A stretch of 64,000 nt of DNA from Alistipes timonensis (GCA_023663385.1 JAMPHO010000001.1:381220-445219); one strand, 5' to 3'. Shown: positions 42,177 through 51,001, counted from the stretch's first letter. Notes: generated from the letters alone by a model not told the origin. Numbers and translations: made by a program.

Positions 42177-42315
42177 AACACACTTTTCAGCCCCCTCCGG
42201 CTTGAAAAGTGTGTTTTTCGTAGTGTAAATTGGCTTGAAAAGTGTGTTTTTTAGTTGCTTTTTTGGCCTGAAAAGTGTATTTTCGCGTTATTGAAATGGC
42301 TTGAAAAGTGTGAAC
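42177..42315. repeat. Four 33-bp-spaced GGCTTGAAAAGTGT boxes plus inverted copy
   Basis: Boxes GGCYTGAAAAGTGTR start at exactly 42199, 42232, 42265 and 42298, a period of 33 bp. The sequence between boxes is not conserved. An inverted copy (AACACACTTTTCAGCC) is at 42177-42192. The last box ends just before the ATG of the ATPase gene. They look like iterated protein-binding sites on one face of the helix. Confidence 0.85.
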
Positions 42316-42316
42316 T

Positions 42317-43666
42317 ATGTTGTTTAGAAAAGCAGAAAAGGTTATATATGAGCATCTTGCCGGAGATTCGGATAAGGTGTTAGTGGTATGTGGGGCGCGC
42401 CAGGTAGGCAAATCCTACATAATACGTCATGTAGGCCGTCAGATATTCAAGAATGTGGTTGAAATAAACCTTATTGAGGATTTTGATGGCGAGGGGCTTT
42501 TCCGTAATGTAAAGACTACAGAAGATTTTTATTTCGCTCTCGGAATAGCCGCTGGCGACAGACTTGGCAATGCCGACGACACTTTGGTGTTTCTCGATGA
42601 GATTCAACAGTATCCGCATCTGCTGACGATGCTTAAATTCCTCCGTCAGGAGGGCCGCTATCGCTATGCGGCGAGTGGGTCGCTCCTTGGGGTCACCCTG
42701 AAAAAGTCTACTTCTATTCCGCTTGGCAGCATACAAATTCTAAGGATGTATCCGCTTGATTTCGAGGAATTCCTTATTGCCAACGGAGTCGCTTCGGAAG
42801 CGATAGGGCGTATGCGTGATAACTTCAAAAACCGCGAGAGCCTCGATGAGCCGATTCACGACAAGATCCTTTCGTTGTATAAGCGTTATCTGCTTGTGGG
42901 CGGTATGCCTGACGCGGTCAATGTATACCTCGCTACGAGGAATATCGTAAAGGTGCGCGAAGTGCAGCGCGATATTCATGACCTGTATGCGGTTGACGCG
43001 TCAAAATACGATGAGGAGCATCGGCTGAAGATAGCCCGCATATATGAGCTTGTGCCATCAAACCTCGAAAACAAAAAGAAACGATTGGTTTACAAGGATA
43101 TCGATAATGTAAGCGGACGCAGGGCCGACGATTACATAGAGGAAATCGACTATCTCGTAAGCTCTGGTATAACGCTTGAAGTCAGGGCTATATCTAATCC
43201 GTTGTTCCCACTGAAAGAGTCAGAGCAAAAAAATCTGCTGAAGCTGTATCTTAACGACCCCGGTTTGCTGACATCCGTACTGTACCGCAACAATGTGTCA
43301 GCGGTATTGCGGGATGAGGCGAGTGTGAATCTCGGTTCGGTGTATGAGTGCGCGGTCGCCGCGGAGCTTGCCGCTCATGACAATCAATTGTTTTACTACG
43401 ACAACCGCACGCGAGGAGAGGTTGATTATCTGGTAGATGACTATGACTCTTTGTCGGTGGTTCCGATTGAGGTCAAATCGGGAAAAGATTACAAGCGCCA
43501 TAGCGCTCTGTCGCGGTTTGTTTCGACACCCGATTACAACATCAAGCACGCATATGTGCTTTCCAATAGCAGGGTCGTTGAGAGTGACGGAAAGATAATT
43601 TATATGCCGATATACTTTTCGATGTTCCTCGGTGAGCCTGCCTCTGATGCCCCTATCTACATATGA
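42317..43666 (+). CDS. AAA ATPase with DUF4143 C-terminal domain
   Basis: A 449-residue protein: AAA domain with Walker A GARQVGKS (26-33) and Walker B LVFLDEIQ (90-97), then a DUF4143 region ending in a PD-(D/E)XK-like fold (GEVDYLVDDYDSLSVVPIEVKSGK, about 365-390). These ATPases are frequent and variable in Bacteroidetes genomes and their function is unsettled. Composition is AT-richer than the chromosome, a sign of transfer. The gene stands alone behind the iterated boxes and before a bidirectional hairpin. Confidence 0.85.
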   Translation: MLFRKAEKVIYEHLAGDSDKVLVVCGARQVGKSYIIRHVGRQIFKNVVEINLIEDFDGEGLFRNVKTTEDFYFALGIAAGDRLGNADDTLVFLDEIQQYPHLLTMLKFLRQEGRYRYAASGSLLGVTLKKSTSIPLGSIQILRMYPLDFEEFLIANGVASEAIGRMRDNFKNRESLDEPIHDKILSLYKRYLLVGGMPDAVNVYLATRNIVKVREVQRDIHDLYAVDASKYDEEHRLKIARIYELVPSNLENKKKRLVYKDIDNVSGRRADDYIEEIDYLVSSGITLEVRAISNPLFPLKESEQKNLLKLYLNDPGLLTSVLYRNNVSAVLRDEASVNLGSVYECAVAAELAAHDNQLFYYDNRTRGEVDYLVDDYDSLSVVPIEVKSGKDYKRHSALSRFVSTPDYNIKHAYVLSNSRVVESDGKIIYMPIYFSMFLGEPASDAPIYI

Positions 43667-43698
43667 TAACCGGTAATACTCGGAACATCCATCAGTCG

Positions 43699-43755
43699 CA
43701 TTAAAACAGTGGCCGCCAAGTTATCGAACTCTTGGCGAGCCACTAAGTTTTAATG
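43699..43755. terminator. Bidirectional hairpin terminator
   Basis: A long near-perfect stem (CATTAAAAC-AGTGGC-n-GCCAAG with CTTGGC-n-GCCACT-n-GTTTTAATG) between the convergent ATPase and cupin genes, with A-rich and T-rich outer ends for either direction. Confidence 0.8.
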
Positions 43756-43800
43756 CTTATTTGATATGATGCGGGTATAGTCGCAAGGGATTAAGCGAAA

Positions 43801-44211
43801 TCAGAGGAGGCTGGGGCGCTCGGTGATTTCGGCGTCGGTCATAGTGTAGCCGCCGAGAGAGCCCTCTTTGGCCTGGATGCAGATGTAGGCAAGGGGTTCG
43901 GCGGAGGTGCATTTAAGGTTGCGGTCGCAGTTTGTGGCCACTCTAACCACGGTGCCCTCAGCGATGTCAAACACCGTGTCGTTTACCTGGAATTTGCCCG
44001 CCCCCGAGAGTATTATGTAGTTTTCCTCATTCTCCTTGTGGGAGTGGAAGAAAGGTACGGATGCTCCTGAGGGAAGAGAGCCGAAGGAGATTTCGCAGGA
44101 AGTGGCGCCTGTGGCGTCATTCACGAACTGCTTCCCTTCGAACCCATTGATCGCTCCGATGGTCGCCGCGGCGAATTTGTCGCCTTTGATAATGGTCTTG
44201 ATGTCGCTCAT
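43801..44211 (-). CDS. Cupin-domain protein
   Basis: A 136-residue single-domain cupin. The metal-binding motif 1 is seen as FFHSHKENEENYIILSGAG, with His-x-His and Glu; motif 2 is weaker. Function is unknown; small cupins bind metal and act on small molecules or as sensors. It is divergent from the HxlR-type regulator, with a short shared region (44212-44368), which suggests that regulator may control it. Confidence 0.8.
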   Translation of the reverse strand: MSDIKTIIKGDKFAAATIGAINGFEGKQFVNDATGATSCEISFGSLPSGASVPFFHSHKENEENYIILSGAGKFQVNDTVFDIAEGTVVRVATNCDRNLKCTSAEPLAYICIQAKEGSLGGYTMTDAEITERPSLL

Positions 44212-44236
44212 ACTTTGTGGTTTAAAACTGAATCAT

Positions 44237-44244
44237 TAACTTTG
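44237..44244 (+). promoter_or_regulatory. -7 box TAACTTTG
   Basis: Perfect consensus in the cupin/HxlR divergent region, oriented toward the regulator. Confidence 0.5.
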
Positions 44245-44368
44245 CGGCGAGAAGCCGCTTTCTTTTGGAAACTTGACGTTTCGCAACGCGAAGATAATGG
44301 CAATTCCCCGCAGCCGCAAGAAGTTACGGCGGCGAAAGATACTTACCCCGAAGTTCGCCATATTGATT

Positions 44369-44731
44369 ATGAAGTCGTTGGAACTGCAAGAAAATCTGAA
44401 AAAATACACCCGTCTCGCCGATTGCCCGGTGAGGAACGTGATTGCCCGGTTCTCCGGGAAATGGTCGATGCTCGTGCTTTGCGTGCTTGCCGAGAACGAA
44501 TCGACGCGATTCAACGCCATCGGCAAGGCCATCCCCGACATATCTCCCAAAGTGCTTACCGAGACGCTGCGCAATCTCGAACGCGACCATCTGGTCGCGA
44601 GGATGGTTTATTCCGAAATCCCCCCGAGAGTCGAGTATTCGCTCACAGAGGTTGGCCGAAGCCTCATCCCGCTCATCGCCGACCTCGTCGCCTGGGCCAA
44701 CACCAACTACGCCGCCATCACCAGCCGCTGA
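44369..44731 (+). CDS. HxlR-family transcriptional regulator
   Basis: A 120-residue winged-helix regulator of the HxlR/MarR-like group: CPVRNVIARFSGKWSMLVL is the family signature (Cys, then GKW), then ISPKVLTETLRNLERDHLV is the recognition helix and REVEYSLTEVGRSL-type wing. The ATG at 44369 gives a typical length; longer in-frame starts (44273, 44297) would add basic residues not seen in the family. It is divergent from the cupin gene, a common arrangement for HxlR proteins and their target. The Cys may sense redox or aldehydes. Confidence 0.83.
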   Translation: MKSLELQENLKKYTRLADCPVRNVIARFSGKWSMLVLCVLAENESTRFNAIGKAIPDISPKVLTETLRNLERDHLVARMVYSEIPPRVEYSLTEVGRSLIPLIADLVAWANTNYAAITSR

Positions 44732-44806
44732 CCCCGCCCGATTCATCGAGTTTATCGCGGAATGCTATTTTTTTGGGGAAAGGGGTGGATTATGGGAGAA
44801 AAATGC

Positions 44807-44814
44807 TAACTTTG
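44807..44814 (+). promoter_or_regulatory. -7 box TAACTTTG
   Basis: Perfect consensus 37 bp upstream of the barrel protein start, with a TTTTTTGGGG stretch at the -33 position. Confidence 0.6.
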
Positions 44815-44843
44815 CCGACATAACAACTAAATTTAACAAATCT

Positions 44844-45458
44844 ATGAAAAAGCTCAAATGCTTTCTCGCCGCTATGGCGATAGCTCTCGGCTTCGCCGCG
44901 CAGTCGGCTTCGGCCGCCGGGCCTCTTAAATTCGGCGTAAAGGTCGGCACAGAGATCAACTCGCTCAAATTCAACGAGGATATGTTCAAGTCGGACAACC
45001 GTGCCGGCTTCACGGGTGGTCTGATGCTCCAGTTCGTGGCTCCGATTATCAACCTCGGTTTCGACGCGTCGGTAATGTACACCCACCGCTCGCTCCATAT
45101 GTATAGCGCCGATGACAAGACCCAGAGCGCGCACATCGGCAGCGACTTCATCGAAATCCCTATCAACCTGAAGTACAACATCGGTCTCCCGGTTATCGGC
45201 AAGTTCGTCAGCCCGTTCCTCACCACCGGTCCCGACTTCTCGTTCCTGGTTTCGAAGCGCACCGTGAAGGATATGAAGCAGAAGAACTACGACCTGGCCT
45301 GGAACTTCGGTATCGGCCTGTCGTTTGTCGACAAGGTGCAGGTTGCCGCCTCCTACGGCCTCGGCATCACCAACAACGCCTCGTCGGCTGAAAAGACCCA
45401 GGCGCTCTACGACTCCAAAAACCGTTTCTGGACCGTAACCCTGGCCTACCTCTTCTAA
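44844..45458 (+). CDS. Outer-membrane beta-barrel protein (PorT-like fold)
   Basis: A 204-residue secreted protein with a signal peptide (about 1-24, ASAAG) and eight or so beta strands, including FIEIPINLKYNIGLP and TTGPDFSFLV, the typical pattern of the OMP_b-brl_2/PorT group, ending in VTLAYLF. The role is unknown. The gene has its own strong promoter and a strong terminator, so it is monocistronic. Confidence 0.75.
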   Translation: MKKLKCFLAAMAIALGFAAQSASAAGPLKFGVKVGTEINSLKFNEDMFKSDNRAGFTGGLMLQFVAPIINLGFDASVMYTHRSLHMYSADDKTQSAHIGSDFIEIPINLKYNIGLPVIGKFVSPFLTTGPDFSFLVSKRTVKDMKQKNYDLAWNFGIGLSFVDKVQVAASYGLGITNNASSAEKTQALYDSKNRFWTVTLAYLF

Positions 45459-45477
45459 TCGAAGCGACATATTTGTT

Positions 45478-45520
45478 CGGAGGCCCCGCGCGGCATTTGG
45501 CCGCGCGGGGCCTCCGACTT
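45478..45520 (+). terminator. Terminator of barrel protein gene
   Basis: A 17-bp perfect GC-rich stem (CGGAGGCCCCGCGCGGC with its complement) and a short loop, followed by ACTTTTG. Confidence 0.8.
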
Positions 45521-45688
45521 TTGTATATGTGTATGCGCGCGTTCAACGATAGCGATATAATGGCGGCGGGTGGCCCCCGGGAGGCCGTTTCGCCAAAACG
45601 TGAGTGATTTATAGGATATTAGGGGCGGGTTAAACAATATTCGCGTCAAATTGGACAATATTGGGATGCGCGACGGGGCTTTCGCGAC

Positions 45689-45696
45689 TAACTTCG
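45689..45696 (+). promoter_or_regulatory. -7 box TAACTTCG for sulfatase operon
   Basis: Good match 41 bp upstream of the sulfatase start. No LacI-type site is seen in this upstream region, unlike the other glycan units. Confidence 0.5.
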
Positions 45697-45736
45697 CGAT
45701 GGTAATATAATACCTAAAATCGCATACCATTTCCAT

Positions 45737-47410
45737 ATGAACAAACGCCTACAAGCTATCCCCGCGTTGGCCGCACTTCCCGCGGCTTTCGCGCCTATGG
45801 CCGCGGCCGAAGTCGCGGAGCAACCCAAGGATGAACGCCGTCCGAACATCATCGTGATGATGACCGACGACCATACCTGGCAAGGTATAAGCTGCTACGG
45901 CAGCAAACTGATGCAGACCCCCAATCTCGACCGCATCGGCAACGAGGGGATGCGTATGGACCGCGCATATGTGGCCAACGCTATCTCCGGCCCGTCGCGC
46001 GCCTGCATCCTCACAGGTAAATATAGCCACAAGAACGGATTCACCGACAACTCGCGCACTTTCGACGGCTCGCAGCAGACTTTCCCCAAGCTGCTCCGCG
46101 ATGCCGGTTACCAGACGGCGATGATAGGCAAGTGGCACCTCAACTCGGCTCCCCAGGGGTTCGACACCTACAGCATCCTGGTAGGGCAGGGGGAGTATTA
46201 CAACCCGGTGTTCATCGAGGACGGGGTTGAGCGCACCGTCCCCGGATATGTAACCGACATTATCACCGACAAGGCGATTGACTTCCTTGACCATCGCGAC
46301 AAGGACCGCCCTTTCGCCGTGCTCTACTATCATAAGGCGCCCCACCGCAACTGGATGCCTGCCCAGCGCCATCTCGGGGCGTTCGACGACGTCACTTTCC
46401 CCGAGCCCTCCAACCTGCTCGACGACTATTCGGGCCGCGGCAGCGCCGCCCGCGGGCAGACCATGGAGATCGGCCGCGATATGTGGCCCGAGTGGGACCT
46501 CAAGCTGATGTCGCCCGAGGACCTCGCCAAGGACTACCATATCGAGAAGTCGGGCGACGCCAACAAGGACGACGTGAAGGGCGCCAACGACTGGCGCGCC
46601 AGCGTGATGCGCTACCAGAGCGTCTACAACCGCATGAGCCCCGAGGAGAAGGAGCGTTGGAACGCCGCCTACGCTCCCCGCATAGCCGAGTGGCAGAAGG
46701 TGAAAAACGGCACCAAGGAGGAGATTACCCGCTGGAAGTACCAGCAATATATGCGCGACTACTGTTCGGTAATCAAAGGTGTCGACGAGAACGTTGGGCG
46801 CATGCTCAACTACCTCGACAGCATCGGCGAGCTCGACAACACCATTATAGTTTACACCTCCGACCAAGGGTTCTTCCTCGGTGAGCACGGATGGTTCGAC
46901 AAGCGCTTCATGTACGAGGAGTGCCAGCGCACCCCGATGATGATCCGTTACCCTAAAGCCATCCCCGCCGGAAGCACCTCCGAGGCGCTTGCGATGAATA
47001 TCGACCTCGCGCCCACGTTTGTCGATATGGCCGGGCTCCAGGTACCCTCCGACATTCAGGGGCGCTCGCTCCGCCCCGTGTTCGAGAACGGCGGCAAGGT
47101 GCCCGAAGGTTGGCGCGACGGGGTTTACTACCATTACTACGAATACCCCTCGTGGCACTCCGTGAAGCGCCACTACGGCATACGCACCGCCGACTATAAG
47201 CTGATCCATTTCTACAACGACGTTGACGAATGGGAGCTTTACGATATGAGCCGCGACCCCGGGGAGATGAACAACGTATACAACGACCCCGCCTATGCCG
47301 AGGTGCGGGCCGATATGCACCGCCGCCTCGAAGCGCTCCAGCGCGAGTGCGACGACACCGATCCCCGCGAGCAGGAGTTCGAATTTTTCCAGGGGGTCGA
47401 CAAGCTCTGA
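45737..47410 (+). CDS. Sulfatase, serine-type, secreted
   Basis: A 557-residue S1-family sulfatase with a signal peptide (about 1-24). The formylglycine motif reads SGPSR (84-88) within NAISGPSRACILTGKY, so the modified residue is Ser84, which needs the anaerobic maturase (anSME). Metal ligands include MTDDH (42-46) and TSDQGFFLGEHGWFDK. The sequence resembles S1_11-type glucosamine-6-sulfatases, so it may remove 6-O-sulfate from GlcNAc of mucin or glycosaminoglycans; the subfamily call is from memory. It is co-transcribed with the DUF3604 gene 51 bp downstream. Confidence 0.9.
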   Translation: MNKRLQAIPALAALPAAFAPMAAAEVAEQPKDERRPNIIVMMTDDHTWQGISCYGSKLMQTPNLDRIGNEGMRMDRAYVANAISGPSRACILTGKYSHKNGFTDNSRTFDGSQQTFPKLLRDAGYQTAMIGKWHLNSAPQGFDTYSILVGQGEYYNPVFIEDGVERTVPGYVTDIITDKAIDFLDHRDKDRPFAVLYYHKAPHRNWMPAQRHLGAFDDVTFPEPSNLLDDYSGRGSAARGQTMEIGRDMWPEWDLKLMSPEDLAKDYHIEKSGDANKDDVKGANDWRASVMRYQSVYNRMSPEEKERWNAAYAPRIAEWQKVKNGTKEEITRWKYQQYMRDYCSVIKGVDENVGRMLNYLDSIGELDNTIIVYTSDQGFFLGEHGWFDKRFMYEECQRTPMMIRYPKAIPAGSTSEALAMNIDLAPTFVDMAGLQVPSDIQGRSLRPVFENGGKVPEGWRDGVYYHYYEYPSWHSVKRHYGIRTADYKLIHFYNDVDEWELYDMSRDPGEMNNVYNDPAYAEVRADMHRRLEALQRECDDTDPREQEFEFFQGVDKL

Positions 47411-47461
47411 CGCGCTCTGACACGCCAATAAACAATCAATATCACGAAAAATACTGTATAT

Positions 47462-49108
47462 ATGGACAGAAGAAAATTCCTCAAAAGTTCGGGTTGGACC
47501 CTCTTAGGGCTGGCCGCCGCGGGTACCGGCTCCTCGTTGTTCGCCTGCTCGCGCGACAGCGAGTCGCTCCCCGACGATATCAAGCGGAAGATGCCCTCGA
47601 TGAAGGACTTCAAGGTCTTTTGGGGTGACATCCACAATCACTGCAACGTAACCTACGGCCACGGCGACCTGGCCGACGCCCTGGCTGCCGCCGAGCAGCA
47701 GCTCGACTTCGCCTCGGTGACCCCCCACGCCCTCTGGCCCGACATCCCCGGCGCCAACGACCCGCGTCTGGCCTGGGTGATCGACTACCATACCGACGCC
47801 TTCCGCCGCCTGCGCGAAGGGGGCTACGAGAAGTACCGCAAGGCCGTCGAGGAGGCCAACCGCCCCGGCAAGTTCCTGACGTTCGTATCCTACGAGTGCC
47901 ACAGCATGGAGCACGGCGACCACGTCGCCCTCTTCCACGACTTCGACGTGCCCCTGGTTGAATGCACCTCGGTGCCCGACCTGATGGCCCGCCTCGCGCC
48001 CTACAAATGTTTCGTGACTCCCCACCATATGGGCTACCAGACCGGCTTCCGCGGCTTTAACTGGGACAAGTTCAAGGAGGGGAATGTGACCCCGTTCGTC
48101 GAGATGTTCTCGCGTCACGGCCTGGCCGAGAGCGACTCGGGCGACTATAACTACCTCCACGATATGGGTCCCCGCGTGTGGGAGGGCTCCATCCAGTGCG
48201 GCCTTGAGAAGGGCCACAAGTTCGGCCTTATGTGCTCCACCGACCAGCACGCCGGTTACCCCGGCAGCTACGGCGACGGCCGCATCGGCGTCTTCGCTGA
48301 CTCGCTGGAGCGCGGCGCCCTCTGGGACGCTATGCGCGACCGCCACGTCTGCGGCATCACAGGCGACAAAATCAAGGTTGACTTCCGCATCAACCATGGC
48401 CGCTCGGGCGACGTCATCAAGGCCGACAAACGCGAAATCTACGTCAACGTCGAGGGTATGTCGCAGCTCGACTACGTCGACATCATCAAGAACGGCGAGT
48501 GCATAGCCCGCCTCAACGCCCCGCAGCGCAACGTAATACCCGACACCGACACCGTGCGCGCCAAGGTCAAGGTTAACTTCGGCTGGAACCGCGAGGAGGA
48601 GTACGTCCACTGGCTCGGCAACCTCGCCCTCACCGATGGCCGCATCAACGACATACAGACCTGCTTCCGCGGCGCGGCCTTCACCTCGCCCCAGCCCGGC
48701 GAGTCGGAGTTCCACACCCGCGTAAACCGCGTGACCGAGCGCGGCGACCGCCACGTCGGCCTCGATATGTATTCGTCGAAGAACCCCAACGTGCTCACTC
48801 CGGCCATGCAGGGTGTGATTCTCGACGTGGAGATGCCCCGCTCGGCCAAAATCGTGGCCGACTTCAACGGCCACAAGTACGAGCACACGCTCGACGAGCT
48901 GCTCCAGGGCGCCCGCGCCCACTTCCTCCGCGGCTGGCTCTCGGAGGCGGTGCAATTCGAGCGCGCCACCACCGAGGGTGGCTTCCTCGCGGGCCATATC
49001 ATGACCGACGAGAAGCCCGAGCGCGACACCGACTACTACTACGCCCGCGTGCGTCAGCGCGACGGCCAGTGGGCCTGGACTTCCCCCATCTGGGTGGAGC
49101 GCGTCTAA
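47462..49108 (+). CDS. DUF3604 protein with twin-arginine signal
   Basis: A 548-residue secreted protein. The N-terminus MDRRKFLKSSGWTLLGLAA is a twin-arginine (Tat) signal, followed by LFAC, a possible lipobox. The body matches DUF3604, a PHP-like metal-dependent fold: GDIHNHCNVTYGHGD (55-69), VSYECHS, VTPHHMGY and CSTDQHAG hold the likely metal-binding His/Asp residues. Substrates of the family are not established. Tat export implies folding with its metal in the cytoplasm. It sits downstream of the sulfatase and is followed by a strong terminator. Confidence 0.8.
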   Translation: MDRRKFLKSSGWTLLGLAAAGTGSSLFACSRDSESLPDDIKRKMPSMKDFKVFWGDIHNHCNVTYGHGDLADALAAAEQQLDFASVTPHALWPDIPGANDPRLAWVIDYHTDAFRRLREGGYEKYRKAVEEANRPGKFLTFVSYECHSMEHGDHVALFHDFDVPLVECTSVPDLMARLAPYKCFVTPHHMGYQTGFRGFNWDKFKEGNVTPFVEMFSRHGLAESDSGDYNYLHDMGPRVWEGSIQCGLEKGHKFGLMCSTDQHAGYPGSYGDGRIGVFADSLERGALWDAMRDRHVCGITGDKIKVDFRINHGRSGDVIKADKREIYVNVEGMSQLDYVDIIKNGECIARLNAPQRNVIPDTDTVRAKVKVNFGWNREEEYVHWLGNLALTDGRINDIQTCFRGAAFTSPQPGESEFHTRVNRVTERGDRHVGLDMYSSKNPNVLTPAMQGVILDVEMPRSAKIVADFNGHKYEHTLDELLQGARAHFLRGWLSEAVQFERATTEGGFLAGHIMTDEKPERDTDYYYARVRQRDGQWAWTSPIWVERV

Positions 49109-49144
49109 AAAACTGACACATTCACAAAACCTAACCCTGTTGCG

Positions 49145-49184
49145 AAACCGCCGCGGAATCGATTATGAGTCCGCGGCGGTTTTT
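49145..49184 (+). terminator. Terminator of sulfatase-DUF3604 operon
   Basis: AAACCGCCGCGGA (49145-49157) pairs with TCCGCGGCGGTTT (49170-49182), followed by T's. Confidence 0.85.
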
Positions 49185-49208
49185 CGTCACCTGGGAGTTG
49201 TCGCCATA

Positions 49209-49277
49209 TTGGAAACGTTCCCGCCCGACGAGGGTAACTTATTGGAAACGTTCCCGTTAGGATTGGAAACGTTCCCG
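49209..49277. promoter_or_regulatory. Three LacI-type operators TTGGAAACGTTCCCG
   Basis: Three identical 15-bp copies at 49209-49223, 49242-49256 and 49263-49277; each holds the near-palindrome GGAAACGTTCC typical of LacI-family sites. The two closest to the promoter are 21 bp apart. Related sites occur before the symporter gene. Confidence 0.8.
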
Positions 49278-49322
49278 CTGATTTTTTAGCCGGATTATTT
49301 GACGGCGGTTGTTTTTAATACC

Positions 49323-49330
49323 TATATTCG
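49323..49330 (+). promoter_or_regulatory. -7 box TATATTCG
   Basis: 56 bp upstream of the ATG at 49386; TTTG at 49298-49301 could be the -33 element. Operator centres lie 52.5 and 73.5 bp upstream of this box. Confidence 0.5.
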
Positions 49331-49385
49331 CGTTGTCGAACCGACAAAACAACCTCAAATCTAACAACAAAAACAATACCATCCT

Positions 49386-50816
49386 ATGAAAAAATTCTCC
49401 GCTCTTGTGATGATGTTCGCGGCTTTCAACGCGGCACAGGCACAGGATTTCACCGTGCTCTCCGCTCCCGAGGAAGTACTCGCCAACTCCGTTGAGGACG
49501 AGGCCGGGGCGAAGGCCCAGTTCGAGGCCGTCCTCTCCAATACCGAGGCTACCGAAGCCGAAAAGACCGAGGCCATGCACCTCTATATGCAGCTCGCCAC
49601 CCCCGCCGCCGGTTACGGCTTCGACATGTCGTGGCTCCTTAGCTACAACGCAGTAACCGCCGACAACAAGGGCAAATATACCAAAGCCAAACTCGCCGAG
49701 GTTTATAAGACTGATGTTGAAGGTCTTGTTTTCGGTCCTGAAACTGATACTTTCACAAACTATACTACCGAAGCTAACGGTACTTACCTGCGTGTAAATG
49801 ATACTTCGGCTTTTAAGGCAGAAGCTTCGTTCGGCAAGTTCATCGTATATCAGAATGCCACTCTCAGCGCAGGTGAGTATCTGATGACAGCCAAGGTTTT
49901 TGCCCAAGGATCGGCAACCTGCGCCACCCTCTCAGCCGGGAATGTGGATGCTGCCAAGACCGTGGCCGGTAGCCCGATGAAGGATTACGAGGTAAGCTTC
50001 AGTCTTGCTGCCGAGGAAACTATCAAACTTGGCTTCAAGCGTAATTCGACCGCCGGGAACTTAACTCAGGTAGCCTTCAACGACCTCTACCTCTACAAGG
50101 TTTCCAATATCGTTGAAATCAGCGACGCTTCCGGCGACCCTGTTGCCGCTACCGGGGTTAACGTTATCGTTAAGCGCGAGTTCGAGGCTGGCCGCTACTA
50201 TCCCATCTGCCTCCCCTTCGTTGTTGAGAACTGGCGCGAAGTGTTCGCCGACCTTCTCCTTTGGAACGACTATGAGAATGGCAATCTCTCTTTCAAGACG
50301 GTCTCCGGCGCTAACACCCAGGCCCGCAAGCCTTATATGGTGAAGTTCGATGAGGCTATCACCGCCGACAACTACCTGATGTTCAAGAATGTCACCATTC
50401 AGAAAGGTAATGCCGGATCTTGGCTTAAGAGCGTTGAGGAAGGTGCCGAGGCATTCCCCGTGAAGATGCAGGGCAACTGGGCCGCTACCTCCGTTCCCGC
50501 GAAGTGCTACGCCTTCGATGGCGCGCAGTGGGTGCTCGGCGGTGCCGACGTCTCCCGCGCTGCCGGTGAGCTTGAAGCTTACTCCGCCTATATCGACGCC
50601 TCCGGGCTTGAAAACTGCCCCGCCACCATGGTTATGAAGGTCAACGGCGAGGTTCTCACCGGTGTCAGCGTTGCCGAGGCTGATGCAGCCCCCGCGATTG
50701 TCAACGTCTACAACATCCAGGGCATCGCCGTTAAGACCGGCGTAAGCGAGGCCGAAGCCCTCGAAGGGCTCCCCCGCGGACTCTACATCGTAAATGGTAA
50801 AAAGATAGTTAAATAA
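49386..50816 (+). CDS. Secreted protein with C-terminal sorting-like tail
   Basis: A 476-residue protein with a signal peptide (about 1-19, AAQAQ), a helical start, then two or three beta-sandwich-like regions, and a C-terminal tail (VNVYNIQGIAVKTG... then LPRGLYIVNGKKIVK) that resembles the type A sorting domain seen in Bacteroidetes secreted proteins. A region (about 115-240) looks like a carbohydrate-binding jelly roll. No enzyme motif is seen. The gene is preceded by three LacI-type operators and followed by a nested inverted repeat. Confidence 0.65.
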   Translation: MKKFSALVMMFAAFNAAQAQDFTVLSAPEEVLANSVEDEAGAKAQFEAVLSNTEATEAEKTEAMHLYMQLATPAAGYGFDMSWLLSYNAVTADNKGKYTKAKLAEVYKTDVEGLVFGPETDTFTNYTTEANGTYLRVNDTSAFKAEASFGKFIVYQNATLSAGEYLMTAKVFAQGSATCATLSAGNVDAAKTVAGSPMKDYEVSFSLAAEETIKLGFKRNSTAGNLTQVAFNDLYLYKVSNIVEISDASGDPVAATGVNVIVKREFEAGRYYPICLPFVVENWREVFADLLLWNDYENGNLSFKTVSGANTQARKPYMVKFDEAITADNYLMFKNVTIQKGNAGSWLKSVEEGAEAFPVKMQGNWAATSVPAKCYAFDGAQWVLGGADVSRAAGELEAYSAYIDASGLENCPATMVMKVNGEVLTGVSVAEADAAPAIVNVYNIQGIAVKTGVSEAEALEGLPRGLYIVNGKKIVK

Positions 50817-50822
50817 GGTTTA

Positions 50823-51001
50823 GTAACTGGTCGAAATTATTTTAATATTTATCCGAGAAAAATTTTTAGAAGATTTTTCTCGATGAAGAAGGAGTGTAGC
50901 GAGCTACACGACTGATGAAGAGAGGAAAAGATTCAAAAATTTTGCCGGATAAATATTGAAATAAGGAGATCCATTAGGTTAAAATAATTTTGAACAGTTA
51001 C
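50823..51001. mobile_element. AT-rich nested inverted-repeat element (MITE-like or structured RNA)
   Basis: Outer arms GTAACTGgTCgAAATTATTTT (50823-50843) and their complement ending at 51001 match in nearly all positions. Inside, AATATTTATCCG-n-AAAATTTTT (from 50844) pairs with AAAAATTTT-n-CGGATAAATATT (ending about 50957), and the centre is a perfect hairpin GTGTAGC-GA-GCTACAC (50894-50909). The whole of about 179 bp is far AT-richer than its neighbours and has no coding frame. No clear target-site duplication was found, so a large terminator or a non-coding RNA is an alternative. Confidence 0.5.

Noticed and set aside
42187..42411. Minus-strand 74-codon frame with repeated HTFQA
   Set aside because: The 11-residue repeat only reflects the 33-bp box array. 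The bases between boxes are not conserved at protein level, and the frame runs into the ATPase gene.
45749..48997. Minus-strand open frames of 559 and 497 codons
   Set aside because: They are antisense to the sulfatase and DUF3604 genes, both with recognisable catalytic motifs.
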